From Neolewinella maritima (lineage in GTDB: Bacteria > Bacteroidota > Bacteroidia > Chitinophagales > Saprospiraceae), in assembly GCF_923081025.1 (NCBI RefSeq), contig NZ_CAKLPZ010000002.1:372001-436000 (forward strand): DNA of 64,000 bases, given 5' to 3'. Of the stretch, positions 16,859-25,678 are shown one piece after another. The notes below the pieces were generated by a model. That model was not told the DNA's origin. It saw only the letters and a program-made list of their open reading frames with translations, and ran no database searches. The first letter of the stretch is position 1. Every line of letters starts with the position of its first letter. A program made the translations under genes and the position numbers.

Positions 16859-18778
16859 TCACAGCTGAGCAGAGAAAAACTCCACAAACTCCCCCACAGA
16901 CATAGCCCCCCGGTCTCCCTCGCCCTGCACCCGCACGGCTACCTGTCCGGACTCGGCTTCTTTCTCGCCTACGATGAGCATGAAGGGGATGCGCTTGAGT
17001 TCGGTGTCGCGGATCTTGCGGCCGATGGTCTCGTTGCGGTCGTCTACGGAGCCCCGGATGTCGTGCTTGGCTAGCTCGGCGAGTACCTCCTGACTGTAGT
17101 CATTGAACTTCTCGCTGATGGGCAGGATGGTAAGTTGCTCGGGCGTCAGCCAGAGGGGGAATTTGCCGCCGGTGTGCTCGATCAGGATGCTCGTGAAGCG
17201 CTCCAGGGAGCCGAAGGGGGCACGGTGGATCATCACCGGTCGGTGCGTCTGGTTGTCGGCCCCGATGTACTCCAGCTCGAAGCGGTCGGGGAGGTTGTAG
17301 TCGACCTGTACGGTGCCGAGCTGCCACTGCCGTCCCAGGGCATCGCGGACCATGAAGTCGAGCTTGGGTCCGTAGAAGGCTGCCTCGCCGTAGGCGGTGA
17401 CCGTCTTCATGTCGATCTCGGCGCAGGCCTCGATAATGGCCTGCTCTGCGCTCTCCCAGTTGGCCTCCGAGCCGATGTACTTGTCGGGGGTTTCGGGGTC
17501 GCGCAGGGAGATCTGGGCGGTTACATCGTCGAAGCCGATCATGCCGAGCACTTCGCGCACGATGTCGACTACGGCCAAAAATTCCCCCTTGACCTGATCG
17601 GGCATGCAGAAGATGTGGGCATCGTCCTGCGTAAAGCCCCGCACACGGCTGAGGCCGTGGAGCTCGCCGGTCTGCTCGTAGCGGTAGACGGTGCCGAACT
17701 CGGCCAGGCGCAGCGGCAGCTCCCGGTAGCTGCGCGGACGGAATTTGTACAGCTCGCAGTGGTGCGGACAGTTCATCGGCTTGAGCAGGAACTCCTCGCC
17801 CTCCCGTGGTGTCTTGATGGGCTGGAAGCTATCTTCTCCGTACTTCTCCCAGTGGCCGCTGGTCACGTATAGTTCCTTCTTGCCGATGTGGGGAGTGGCC
17901 ACCTGCTGATAGCCGGCAGTCTCCTGCCGCTCGGTGAGGTAATTGATAAGACGCTGGCGAAGCTGCGTACCCTTGGGGAGCCACATGGGTAGTCCCGCCC
18001 CGACCTTTTCGGAGAACATGAACAGCTCCAACTCCTGGCCCAGCTTGCGGTGGTCGCGCTTCTTGGCTTCCTCCAGCAGGTGGAGGTATTCCTTTAGCTC
18101 CTTGGCCTTGGGGAAGGAGATGCCGTAGATGCGGGTGAGCTGCGGCCGCTTCTCATCGCCCAGCCAGTAGGCACCGGCCACTTTCATCAACTTGATGGCC
18201 TTGATGGCGCCGGAGTTGGCGATGTGGGGACCGCGGCAGAGGTCGGTGAAGTTGCCCTGGGTGTAGAAGGTGATCGTGCCGTCGGCCAGCCGGTCCAGCA
18301 GTTCCAGCTTGTAGGGATCCTGCTTTTCCTCGAAGTAGGCTACGGCCTCGGCCTTGCTCACCTCCCGGCGGTCGTAGCTGACCTTGCGGCGGGCCAGTTC
18401 GAGCATCTTTTCCTCGATGCGGGGCAGGTCTTCGGAACTAATCGAGCGCTCGCCGGTGTCGATGTCGTAGTAGAAGCCGTTCTCTACGGCCGGACCGATC
18501 CCCAGCTTCACCCCGGGGTACAGCTCCTCCAGCGCCTCGGCCATCAGGTGGGCGGTGGAGTGCCAGAAGGTCTCCTTGCCCCCCTGATCGTTCCACGTCA
18601 GTAGTTCCACCTTAGCGTCGGTCTTGATAGGCCGGTCGGCGTCGATGATGACGCCATTGACACGTGCGCTGAGTACGTTACGGGCCAGACCGGAGCTGAT
18701 ACTCTGGGCTACATCCATGGCGCTGCTGCCGGCTTCGTACTGGCGCACACTGCCGTCGGGGAGGGTAATATTGATCAT
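16859..18778 (-). CDS. thrS: Threonyl-tRNA synthetase
   Basis: 639 residues charging tRNA-Thr in the cytoplasm. Domains in order: TGS ([17 protein letters not shown] onward, about 1-60), editing domain with [11 protein letters not shown] (about 73), class II catalytic core with motif 2 ([20 protein letters not shown]) and the zinc ligands Cys in NCPHH, His in DDAHIF and His in MIHRAPFG, then the anticodon-binding domain ([10 protein letters not shown] onward). An in-frame ATG 49 codons upstream (18925) is rejected: the extra residues are not TGS-like and the frame crosses a good promoter element. Confidence 0.96.
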   Translation of the reverse strand: MINITLPDGSVRQYEAGSSAMDVAQSISSGLARNVLSARVNGVIIDADRPIKTDAKVELLTWNDQGGKETFWHSTAHLMAEALEELYPGVKLGIGPAVENGFYYDIDTGERSISSEDLPRIEEKMLELARRKVSYDRREVSKAEAVAYFEEKQDPYKLELLDRLADGTITFYTQGNFTDLCRGPHIANSGAIKAIKLMKVAGAYWLGDEKRPQLTRIYGISFPKAKELKEYLHLLEEAKKRDHRKLGQELELFMFSEKVGAGLPMWLPKGTQLRQRLINYLTERQETAGYQQVATPHIGKKELYVTSGHWEKYGEDSFQPIKTPREGEEFLLKPMNCPHHCELYKFRPRSYRELPLRLAEFGTVYRYEQTGELHGLSRVRGFTQDDAHIFCMPDQVKGEFLAVVDIVREVLGMIGFDDVTAQISLRDPETPDKYIGSEANWESAEQAIIEACAEIDMKTVTAYGEAAFYGPKLDFMVRDALGRQWQLGTVQVDYNLPDRFELEYIGADNQTHRPVMIHRAPFGSLERFTSILIEHTGGKFPLWLTPEQLTILPISEKFNDYSQEVLAELAKHDIRGSVDDRNETIGRKIRDTELKRIPFMLIVGEKEAESGQVAVRVQGEGDRGAMSVGEFVEFFSAQL

Positions 18779-18822
18779 TAGGGAGTACACTTTCACCTGC
18801 TTACGGGCGCAGGTTCGGGCGG

Positions 18823-18830
18823 CAAAAGTA
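18823..18830 (-). promoter_or_regulatory. Bacteroidota -7 promoter element for thrS
   Basis: On the minus strand TACTTTTG matches TAnnTTTG. It lies about 45 bases before the thrS ATG, leaving a leader of roughly 35-40 bases. This supports the downstream start at 18778. Confidence 0.5.
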
Positions 18831-18912
18831 CGAACCGCGGAGCACGCGGAGGAGCGCAGAGGTTTACCGGTATACCTCCGCATACTCAGCGTACACTGCG
18901 GTAGTTCTAGAG

Positions 18913-20493
18913 CTATTCCTTCCAAATGCTCCGCAGGGGATAGCTAGTTCCCTCGATCACCGGATTATCTCCGACGGCAGTAAGTTGGTCGAGGCTCTCG
19001 ATGGGGAAAAAGATCTCCGTGACCACCGTAGATCCCCCATCCGCGAACAGCTCGACCGAGGCCCGGTCGAAGATGAGGTGCATGCGCAGCGTATCGGAGC
19101 TACTGAGGCGGGGTGCCCACGTGCGGTCGGGGGCAAAGGAGTCGGCAAAGTCATTCGCACCCGCGCCCCGCCGGTCACTGTAGAACGCCTTTCGCTCCGG
19201 ATCGTAGCCGATCTCCAGGGCATCGCCCTCCGCATTGCGCAGCGCGACGCCGAAGGGGGTAGTGACCGACTCGTCCAGTGCGTAGACCAGCTCCAGCTCG
19301 TGCGCCCCGGAGGCGGTGGTGAGCTCCAGGGAGGGTTCCCCGTGGAACATCTCCGGTGCACCGCGGAGCTGGGTCAGCTCCGCAATCGGGTTGGAGAATA
19401 GGCGGTAGCCCTCCGCTGTCTGCTGTAGACTCAGGGTGCGCGGCACGGTCATCGCGCTGCGCCAGACGGTGGTGGGTACGTCGCGGGCGTAGTCCCAGTT
19501 GCTCATCCAGCCGATGAAGATCCGGCGTCCATCCTCTTTCGGTACGTCCGACCAGGTGACGCCAGCGTAGTTGTCGCGCCCGTAATCCAGCCATACGGCC
19601 GCGCTGTCGCTTACCTCCGTCGCGAAGTCGGGATCGAGGGTGAAGTCAGTGCCGTCGAAGTCGCCCACGAAGTACTGGGTGGCCGAGCCGCCGTTGGGTC
19701 CGCCGGGATTGATGCTCAGCAGCAGCACCCACTTGGTCTCGTCGCTGCCCTCCACCTGCAGGGGGAAGATGTCGGGGCACTCCCACACGCCGCCGTGGGC
19801 ACCGTACGTCTTGCCGAAGTCGCTCAGGTGCTCCCAGTCGATCAGGTTGTCGCTGCGCCAGAACATCACGTGGTCCTGAGCGGCAAAGACCATGAGCCAC
19901 TGTTCGCGCTCCGCATCCCAGATCACCTTCGGGTCGCGGAAGTCGCGGATGGGCTCTTCGTTGGGCACGACGGGGTTGCCGGCGTACTTGGTCCACGTCC
20001 GGCCCCGGTCGGTGCTGTAGGCAATGCCCTGGTACTGGAAGTCGTCGCGCCCGGCCTTTTCCAGTGGGTCGTTGTGGTAGGTGAATATGGCCACCAGGGG
20101 CGGCTGATCGTCCGTACCCAGCCCGCTGGTATTGTCATGATCCACCACGGCGCTGCCGGAGAAGATCCAGCCCAGGGAGTCAGGGTAGAGGGCGATAGGA
20201 AGGTTTTCCCACTCCAGCAGGTCCGGGCTCACGGCGTGGCCCCAGTGCATGGGTCCCCAGACGTTGCTGTCGGGATAGTACTGGTAGAACAGGTGGTACT
20301 CGCCCTCGAAGTAGACCATGCCGTTTGGGTCGTTCATCCACTGGGTGGGGGGGGAGTAGTGGACCTGGGGGCGGTAGGTCTCGTCGTAGGTGTCTGCCGG
20401 TGTGCTAGTTGGAGAGGACCCCACATCCTGCACGCCATTGGTACTACAGCCCGTGAGTAATATGCAGGACAGTAGGACGCAAAACACTTTCAT
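18913..20493 (-). CDS. Glycoside hydrolase family 32 lipoprotein (fructan/levan or sucrose hydrolase)
   Basis: 526 residues from ATG 20493, with a lipoprotein signal ([14 protein letters not shown], lipidation Cys at about 18), so exported and membrane-anchored. Catalytic motifs of GH32 are present: WMNDPNG (nucleophile Asp, about residue 51), RDPKV (transition-state stabiliser) and WECPDIF (acid/base Glu). The N-terminal five-bladed propeller is followed by the C-terminal beta-sandwich ([19 protein letters not shown]). It cleaves beta-fructosides such as levan, inulin or sucrose. An 11-codon-longer start at 20526 is rejected because it would run through the promoter element. A fructokinase-like ROK gene lies 5 kb away but not in an operon. 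Confidence 0.9.
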   Translation of the reverse strand: MKVFCVLLSCILLTGCSTNGVQDVGSSPTSTPADTYDETYRPQVHYSPPTQWMNDPNGMVYFEGEYHLFYQYYPDSNVWGPMHWGHAVSPDLLEWENLPIALYPDSLGWIFSGSAVVDHDNTSGLGTDDQPPLVAIFTYHNDPLEKAGRDDFQYQGIAYSTDRGRTWTKYAGNPVVPNEEPIRDFRDPKVIWDAEREQWLMVFAAQDHVMFWRSDNLIDWEHLSDFGKTYGAHGGVWECPDIFPLQVEGSDETKWVLLLSINPGGPNGGSATQYFVGDFDGTDFTLDPDFATEVSDSAAVWLDYGRDNYAGVTWSDVPKEDGRRIFIGWMSNWDYARDVPTTVWRSAMTVPRTLSLQQTAEGYRLFSNPIAELTQLRGAPEMFHGEPSLELTTASGAHELELVYALDESVTTPFGVALRNAEGDALEIGYDPERKAFYSDRRGAGANDFADSFAPDRTWAPRLSSSDTLRMHLIFDRASVELFADGGSTVVTEIFFPIESLDQLTAVGDNPVIEGTSYPLRSIWKE

Positions 20494-20525
20494 ATACGCT
20501 TGTTTTGTACGTGACGGGACGTTCA

Positions 20526-20533
20526 CAAAGCTA
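20526..20533 (-). promoter_or_regulatory. Bacteroidota -7 promoter element for the GH32 gene
   Basis: TAGCTTTG on the minus strand is a perfect TAnnTTTG match, 33 bases before the chosen ATG at 20493. Confidence 0.5.
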
Positions 20534-20565
20534 CCCCCTCCATCGTTATCTTAAAAACCTCGGTC

Positions 20566-21021
20566 ATGCAACACCTACTGATACGGCTCCTTTGCTTCAC
20601 TTTTCTGTGCCTGAGCATCAGCGCCTGCACACCCACGGCCTCCCGTACTGCTGCCCAGCAGGACTCCGATACCGCCACGCGGGCCATCCGATCATCGCGG
20701 GGCAGCAATTCCGTGGAGGTGGACGCGGCCGAGACCGGCACTGATCTGACCTCCTACCTCCGGCGCGTAGCCGGCGTTTCGGTACGGGGCAGCGGACCCG
20801 GCGCTACGGTGCGTATTCGGGGTGACGTGAACTTCAATTCCGACTCCACCCCCCTGTTCGTGGTCAACGGCACCCCCATCGGCAACAACTTCAGCAACGT
20901 TTACTCCACCGTCGACGTCAACGAGATCGCCCGCGTCCAGGTGCTCAAAAACGTCAGCGACACGAACCGCTACGGCATGCAGGGTGCCAACGGGGTGATC
21001 GAGATCAAACTGAAGAAGTAG
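20566..21021 (+). CDS. Stand-alone TonB-dependent receptor plug-domain lipoprotein
   Basis: 151 residues. The N-terminus (LLCFTFLCLSISAC) is a lipoprotein signal with lipidation Cys at about 21. After a Ser/Thr/Ala-rich spacer, residues about 50-150 form a complete plug domain: TDLTSYLRRVAGVSVRG, TVRIRGDVNFN, LFVVNGTPIGN, DVNEIARVQVLKN and a closing YGMQGANGVIEIKLK. No beta-barrel follows: the gene ends after the plug and the next gene is on the opposite strand. It is preceded by the divergent GH32 lipoprotein. It may work as a periplasmic or surface partner of SusC-like transporters or be a remnant that kept its signal; function is unknown. Confidence 0.8.
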   Translation: MQHLLIRLLCFTFLCLSISACTPTASRTAAQQDSDTATRAIRSSRGSNSVEVDAAETGTDLTSYLRRVAGVSVRGSGPGATVRIRGDVNFNSDSTPLFVVNGTPIGNNFSNVYSTVDVNEIARVQVLKNVSDTNRYGMQGANGVIEIKLKK

Positions 21022-21027
21022 TAATAC

Positions 21028-21648
21028 TTACTGCCGGATGGGTCGCTCACCCTCGACCACCACGACCTCGTAGCCCGCGCTACGGGCCAGGTACTCGATG
21101 CCTTCGATCACGGCATTGCCCTGCACCCGCGCCCGCGCCAGTAGGTCGCTTTCCAGGGCCTCGTCCCGCAGCCGCTCCTTGGCCCGCCGGTTGAGGCGGC
21201 TGTAGTCTTCGGTGCTAAAGGAGTTGAACCAGCTCTCGTTGAGGTCGCGGTACACCAACTCGTGGTCGATGGCCAGGATCTCCGGCTCGGGCAGGTTGCG
21301 CAGGGTGAGGATGCGCCGGTCGGGGTCTACGGAGATGTCCAGTTGCTCCAGGTCGTAGCCCACCAGTACGGTGCCGCGCACTTCTACCGTGGCCTTCTTA
21401 TCGAACGAAAAGCGGGAGGGGAGGGGCAGGTACAGCGTGACATCGCGCGAGGAGGTAGAGCTGAATAGCTCGCTCACGTCGCCCTCCACGGTCACCATTT
21501 TCATGACGTTGCGCACCCGATCCAGCAGGATGGTGGCCTCCTCGTGCACCCGCTGATCCTGCTGCCGCGACTGCCACAGCGCGAGCGACGCGATGCCGAG
21601 TGCGAATGCGAGCACGAAGACCAGCAGGGTGAGTACGGTGCGGTTCAT
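21028..21648 (-). CDS. DUF4230 domain protein, membrane-anchored
   Basis: 206 residues with one N-terminal membrane helix (about 5-24) and a soluble part matching the DUF4230 pattern: FDKKATVEVRGTVLVGYDLE, then ILTLRNLPEPEILAIDHELVYRDLNESWFNSF. The stop of the upstream DUF3108 gene abuts its start, implying one operon (flippase-like, DUF3108, DUF4230). The function of DUF4230 is unknown; an envelope role is inferred from the anchor and context. Confidence 0.8.
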   Translation of the reverse strand: MNRTVLTLLVFVLAFALGIASLALWQSRQQDQRVHEEATILLDRVRNVMKMVTVEGDVSELFSSTSSRDVTLYLPLPSRFSFDKKATVEVRGTVLVGYDLEQLDISVDPDRRILTLRNLPEPEILAIDHELVYRDLNESWFNSFSTEDYSRLNRRAKERLRDEALESDLLARARVQGNAVIEGIEYLARSAGYEVVVVEGERPIRQ

Positions 21649-22524
21649 CTAGTCGAGTTTGGCCTGCATGGGGTAGCGGAGGCCGCGGTAGGAGTGGAGC
21701 ACCGCCTTGACGCTGCCGACCGAGACGGGCGATTCGATCAGCAGCGGGATCTTATTCTCATCGTCGCTCACGTAGATCTTCATCTCGTCGCCCTCCTTAA
21801 ACAGCTCGCCGGTGATGAGTTGGGGGCTGAAGCGAAGCGTATTGTAGCGGCCGCTGCCCTTGATCTTCACGTCCTCCTCGGGCCCCAGGTAGCGGATCTT
21901 GAGGGGGTGGATCTCCTGGTCCATCAATATATTGATGGGGATCTCCTGGTTCTTGTTCAGGCGGTCGTAGTCGAGGTTGCGCGCAAAGTAGACGATGGAG
22001 ATCAGGTCGTGCATGCAGGGGTCCACGTTCATGTACTTCGGCTTGGTTTCCTGGGCCGTACGGCCGCGGTGACTGACGATGCGCTGCTCGTCCTGGTAAA
22101 ACTTGGTGCGGTCGTACTTCTGGTAGCCGCCCTCCTGAATGTCCTTGATGTGTAGCTGCGGCAGCAGCGTTTCCTTGTCGAGGTAGCTGGTGTAGTTGTC
22201 CGTCACCTTATAGAACCACTCGTAGCTGGGGTAGGTCTGTCCGCGCACCGTGACCCGGTACTGCTCCGGCAGATCATGTACGTCGAAGGTGACCTCCCCG
22301 GCGGCCAGCCACACGAAGTTCCAGTTGTAGTACAGCTTATAGACGATCTGCTCGCCGGACTGAAAGGTAGTGTTGCGGATGCTGCAAACGTCGGTAGTGT
22401 GTGCAGCGGGCGGGGCCGCGGGTGCGGGGGCCTGGGGATTAGTGGCCGGGGTGGGTTCAGCGGTTCCGGCCGGGAGCGCCAGCAGGAAGAGCATGCAGCA
22501 TTTGAGGAGGACCGAGTTCATCAT
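21649..22524 (-). CDS. DUF3108 domain protein, secreted
   Basis: 291 residues with a signal peptide ending near Ala-Gly-Thr-Ala (about 21), a short Pro/Ala-rich linker, then the DUF3108 fold: FQSGEQIVYKLYYNW and WLAAGEVTFDV near residue 70, and VSVGSVKAVLHSYRGLRYP near the C-terminus. DUF3108 proteins are predicted periplasmic beta-rich proteins. Its ATG overlaps the stop of the upstream flippase-like gene by four bases. The Pro/Ala linker is encoded by the recurrent word GGCGGGGCCGC on the plus strand. Confidence 0.8.
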   Translation of the reverse strand: MMNSVLLKCCMLFLLALPAGTAEPTPATNPQAPAPAAPPAAHTTDVCSIRNTTFQSGEQIVYKLYYNWNFVWLAAGEVTFDVHDLPEQYRVTVRGQTYPSYEWFYKVTDNYTSYLDKETLLPQLHIKDIQEGGYQKYDRTKFYQDEQRIVSHRGRTAQETKPKYMNVDPCMHDLISIVYFARNLDYDRLNKNQEIPINILMDQEIHPLKIRYLGPEEDVKIKGSGRYNTLRFSPQLITGELFKEGDEMKIYVSDDENKIPLLIESPVSVGSVKAVLHSYRGLRYPMQAKLD

Positions 22525-23546
22525 GATCTGTTTTTCCGCACGATCAGCCAGTAGCCGGGTAGCGCGGGCAGTAATACATTAACGCTAAACAGGGCGGTAT
22601 ATGCGGCCAGTACCGCTACACCGTCCGCCGCGTCCACCTGCCAGAGTAACAAGCCCAGCTCGGTGCGGGTTACGAAATTGAGCCCCGGCGGTAGCGGAAT
22701 GCCCGCCTGCACCAGGTAGATCGCCGCGATCCCCGCCAGCCCCGTCCACCACGGCAGCTCCAGTCCGAAGAACCACAGCAGCAGGTAGAGCTGTACACAG
22801 TAAACGCTGAACCGCAGGCAAGCGTAGGCGCTACTGCGCAGCATTAGCGTATACTTAACGTTCACCAGCGAGGCCCGCAGCTCCGCCGTGGGCCGGTGGA
22901 AGCGCCCTTCGATCCAGCGGAGCAACCGCAGAATGAGGGGCCGTCCGCCCACCGCGAGCACGACGACGAGCAGCGGACCGAGCGGCAGCAGCCACCCCCC
23001 CAGCACCTGCCACGGCCCCTGTACCACGCCCCCCACCGTGACCACCAGCGCCGGCCAGGCCAGCAGCAGGAAGGCCACCCACTGACATGCGCTGCCCAGT
23101 AGCGAGGAGGCTACGACGCCCGTATACTCCCCCCGCCGGGCCAGGAGGAGCCGTCCGCCGATCTCCCCGATCCGGTTGGGGGTAGCCGCGCTCAGGCTCA
23201 CTCCGGCCAGGGTAGCGCGCACGACCTTGCCGAACGACCACGGCAGAAAGGCGTGCAGGAGCAGTTGCCACTTGCGTGCCTCCAGCAGCCAGTTGAGGGG
23301 CATCATGGCTACGGCCAGGAGCAGGTAGCGCCAGTTGCCTGGTCGGCCCAGGGCCAGTACAAAGGCCGGCCAGTCTAGCCGCCGGCCCACGCTGATGCAC
23401 TGGTAGGCGAATACCAACAGGGCGGCGGCCACCAGCAGGCGCAGGGCCCAGGTGCGTACGGCCGGGGCGGGTAGGAGGCGGTCTATGTAGCGCTGGTCGA
23501 TGCACGAAAGTAGCGCACGGGGCCGCCACGGCGGCGAACCCTCCAA
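22521..23546 (-). CDS. Lysylphosphatidylglycerol synthase-like / flippase-like membrane protein
   Basis: About 341 residues with eight or so membrane helices, resembling the LPG_synthase_TM/UPF0104 family: RYLLLAVAMMPLNWLLEARKW, LAGVSLSAATPNRIGEIGGR (the conserved ATPNRIGE-like loop) and PGLNFVTRTELGLLL. It lacks the soluble synthase domain of MprF, so it is more likely a lipid-handling membrane protein. The only upstream start is a TTG at 23546; a start a few codons later is possible. First gene of the operon with DUF3108 and DUF4230. Confidence 0.72.
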   Translation of the reverse strand: MEGSPPWRPRALLSCIDQRYIDRLLPAPAVRTWALRLLVAAALLVFAYQCISVGRRLDWPAFVLALGRPGNWRYLLLAVAMMPLNWLLEARKWQLLLHAFLPWSFGKVVRATLAGVSLSAATPNRIGEIGGRLLLARRGEYTGVVASSLLGSACQWVAFLLLAWPALVVTVGGVVQGPWQVLGGWLLPLGPLLVVVLAVGGRPLILRLLRWIEGRFHRPTAELRASLVNVKYTLMLRSSAYACLRFSVYCVQLYLLLWFFGLELPWWTGLAGIAAIYLVQAGIPLPPGLNFVTRTELGLLLWQVDAADGVAVLAAYTALFSVNVLLPALPGYWLIVRKNRS

Positions 23547-23618
23547 ATAGTTGTAGGCCGGCCGAAAAGCAAAAAATTTGTTGGCCTCAGTAAATTCCGC
23601 TTACCTTGGGCCTGCGTT

Positions 23619-24263
23619 ATGTATCCCTCGGCTGCGGCGTCCGCGTTGCAAATTCCGTACTTACTCACTCAAATCCCCCGTGCCCCCGTGGCTCCGACAC
23701 CTGCTTCCGAACCAGCCGTATACCGCATCCTGGGGGTCGACCCCGGTACGGTGGTCCTGGGCTTCGCCGTAGTCGAGATACATCCCCGCAGCCGCCGTAT
23801 CATCGAGCTCGGCGTGCTCAAACTGGCCCAGTTCAAGGACCACAGCCGCCGCCTGGAGCTCATCCACCGCCGGCTCACCCAGGTCATCTGCGAGCATAAG
23901 CCGAGCATGATGGCCATCGAAGCGCCTTTTTTCGGTAAGAATGCCCAGTCGATGCTCAAGCTAGGCCGGGCCCAGGGCGTCTGTATGGCCGCCGCGATCG
24001 GGCAGGGCCTCGAAGTCACCGAGTACGCCCCCCGCAAGATCAAGCAGAGCGTGACCGGCAACGGCAACGCCAGCAAGGAACAGGTTGCCGCCATGCTCGA
24101 AACTGAGTTCGACCTCGACGGCAGCCGCCACCTCACCGATGCCACTGACGCGCTCGGCGCGGCCATGTGCCACTTCTACCAGAACCGTACGGCCATCCCC
24201 GGCGGCAAACGCTTCAGCGGCTGGGAAGGATTCATCCAGGCTAATGCCGGCCGCGTGCGTTAA
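23619..24263 (+). CDS. ruvC: Crossover junction endodeoxyribonuclease RuvC
   Basis: Resolves Holliday junctions together with RuvAB. Catalytic acidic residues are visible: Asp in ILGVDPGT (about residue 41), Glu in AIEAPFFGKN (about 100) and the Asp pair in LTDATDALGAAMCH (about 172-180). QSMLKLGRAQG and YAPRKIKQSVTGNG are also diagnostic. The 214 residues include about 33 extra residues before the core. An ATG at 23619 is the first in-frame start; a shorter protein cannot start at a conventional codon nearer the core. It converges with the LysE gene and overlaps its stop by a few bases. Confidence 0.92.
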   Translation: MYPSAAASALQIPYLLTQIPRAPVAPTPASEPAVYRILGVDPGTVVLGFAVVEIHPRSRRIIELGVLKLAQFKDHSRRLELIHRRLTQVICEHKPSMMAIEAPFFGKNAQSMLKLGRAQGVCMAAAIGQGLEVTEYAPRKIKQSVTGNGNASKEQVAAMLETEFDLDGSRHLTDATDALGAAMCHFYQNRTAIPGGKRFSGWEGFIQANAGRVR

Positions 24264-24886
24264 AACCACACCCGCACCGCCAGCCCCAGCCCGAACAGTC
24301 CCAGCGCCACCGCCCCCACCCGCTGTACACGCAGCATCGTAGCCGGCTTCAGAAACTCGCGGAGCTTGCGTGCTCCCAGCACCTTCGCCGAGTCCACTAG
24401 CATGATCGTGCCTACAATGCCGCCGTAGATCGCCAGGGCCTCCGCGGATAGTAGCTCCCGGTTATGCACCTGCGTCACCACGAAGGTCGACCAGAAAAAG
24501 GCCGTAAAGGGGTTCAGCATATTGAGTAGAAAGCCCTGTCCCCAGGCACTGAGGAGACCGCGCCGGGAGGGCATCATCTTCTTACCCTTCAGACTCGGTG
24601 GCTTGCGGTACCACATGGCCAGCCCTACACCGATCAGCAGCACCGCGCCTACCGTACCGAAGATCTCGTTGATGTGTCGGTGGTCCAGGATCCGCTCCAG
24701 CCCCTCCAGACCAAGGTGGGAGGCGGCGACGTACAGCAGGTCGCTGGTCCAGATGCCGGTGGCTGCCGCAAAGCTAGCGAGCGTACCGCGCCGCAGACTC
24801 AGCTGGATCAGCAGCACCACCAGCGGCCCCACGATCAGCGACAGCAGCAGGCCCGCCCGTATACCCTCGAAGACGTAACTCAGCAA
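24260..24886 (-). CDS. LysE/RhtB family exporter
   Basis: 208 residues with six hydrophobic segments in the LysE layout: N-terminal GLLLSLIVGPLVVLLIQLSL, then GFLLNMLNPFTAFFWSTFVV, and a C-terminal helix (VGAVALGLFGLGLAVRVWF). The family exports amino acids or similar small solutes. Start is TTG at 24886, two bases after the stop of the upstream peroxiredoxin gene, so the two are probably co-transcribed. Confidence 0.82.
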   Translation of the reverse strand: MLSYVFEGIRAGLLLSLIVGPLVVLLIQLSLRRGTLASFAAATGIWTSDLLYVAASHLGLEGLERILDHRHINEIFGTVGAVLLIGVGLAMWYRKPPSLKGKKMMPSRRGLLSAWGQGFLLNMLNPFTAFFWSTFVVTQVHNRELLSAEALAIYGGIVGTIMLVDSAKVLGARKLREFLKPATMLRVQRVGAVALGLFGLGLAVRVWF

Positions 24887-24888
24887 AG

Positions 24889-25344
24889 CTAGGCGGAGAG
24901 TAGCTGCGCGGCGTGGTCCTTGGTGTTCACCTTCGCGATGACCCGCTCGATCTTAGCGGCTGCATCGATGACTACGGTCGTGCGGTGCACGCCGTCGTAT
25001 TCCCGGCCCATGAATTTTTTCGGTCCCCACACGCCGTAAGCCTGCATGATGCTATGGTCCTCGTCGGCGATCAGCGGCATGGGTAGCCCGTACTTATCGA
25101 TAAACTTCTGGTGCTTCTTGGGGCTGTCGGGGCTCACACCCAGTAGGGAATAGCCTTCCTGCTCCAGCTCCCCGTAGTGATCCCGCAGGCTACAGGCGGC
25201 GGCCGTACAGCCCGGTGTGTCGTCCTTGGGGTAGAAAAAGAGGACCAGACGCTTGCCCGCATAGTCGGCCAGAGAAGTAGTTGCCCCGTCCTGTAGGGTG
25301 CCGGTAAAATCCGGCGCTTGGTCGCCCGCTTGCAGTGTGATCAT
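24889..25344 (-). CDS. bcp: Thioredoxin-dependent thiol peroxidase (Bcp/PrxQ)
   Basis: 151 residues, the usual length. Reduces hydroperoxides using thioredoxin in the cytoplasm. The peroxidatic Cys lies in FFYPKDDTPGCTAAACSLRD (about residue 46), with the second Cys five residues later (the BCP/PrxQ alpha type). Other family features are FTGTLQDG near the N-terminus and GREYDGVHRTTVVID near the C-terminus. Upstream partner of the LysE-type gene. Confidence 0.93.
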   Translation of the reverse strand: MITLQAGDQAPDFTGTLQDGATTSLADYAGKRLVLFFYPKDDTPGCTAAACSLRDHYGELEQEGYSLLGVSPDSPKKHQKFIDKYGLPMPLIADEDHSIMQAYGVWGPKKFMGREYDGVHRTTVVIDAAAKIERVIAKVNTKDHAAQLLSA

Positions 25345-25397
25345 ACCGACTCAAACAAGGACCCGCACACGGGGTTCAGAAGGGCAAAGGCCCCCCT

Positions 25398-25607
25398 ATG
25401 CCCACCACCACCCTTCTACTCGGCATTGCCGTCATCATCGTGGCTGTGCTCATCTACCGCCCCATCCTCCGCATCGCCCGCGAAGATATGGCCGCCCGCA
25501 AGCAGGCCGGATACAGCAATTCTTACGTATACGCCATTCTGCTCTTTCCTATTCTGGGTCCGCTGGTATACTTGCTGGTACGCCGGTTACTGCTGCCGCA
25601 GACCTAA
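25398..25607 (+). CDS. Small two-helix membrane protein
   Basis: 69 residues: helix 1 about 5-23 (LLLGIAVIIVAVLIY), a short basic loop (RIAREDMAARKQ), and helix 2 about 45-62 (AILLFPILGPLVYLLVRR). The second part resembles the phospholipase D/cardiolipin synthase N-terminal anchor (PLDc_N), here without an enzyme domain. ATG 25398; no clear promoter. Function unknown. Confidence 0.6.
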   Translation: MPTTTLLLGIAVIIVAVLIYRPILRIAREDMAARKQAGYSNSYVYAILLFPILGPLVYLLVRRLLLPQT

Positions 25608-25654
25608 GTACGGGGCGGGGCCGCTGGTGCGCAGGATCTTCGCGGAGGGTGGCG

Positions 25655-25661
25655 TACTTTG
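25655..25661 (+). promoter_or_regulatory. Putative -7 promoter element (one-base-shorter variant)
   Basis: TACTTTG, 17 bases before the ROK ATG. It lies inside GGCGTACTTTGC, an identical 12-mer to the one before the secreted-protein gene at 44092, which supports a shared promoter element. Confidence 0.4.
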
Positions 25662-25678
25662 CCGCAAAGCAAGCCACT

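Noticed and set aside
18779-18912. Leader regulation (T-box-like) for thrS
   Set aside because: The leader is only about 40 bases and no T-box or attenuator structure is visible; T-boxes are not expected in this phylum.
18779-18925. Longer start for thrS
   Set aside because: The extra 49 residues are not TGS-like and the frame crosses the promoter element at 18823-18830.
25298-25678. Longer start for the ROK kinase
   Set aside because: It overlaps the small membrane protein gene and the promoter word; the ATP-binding motif begins at the ATG 25679.
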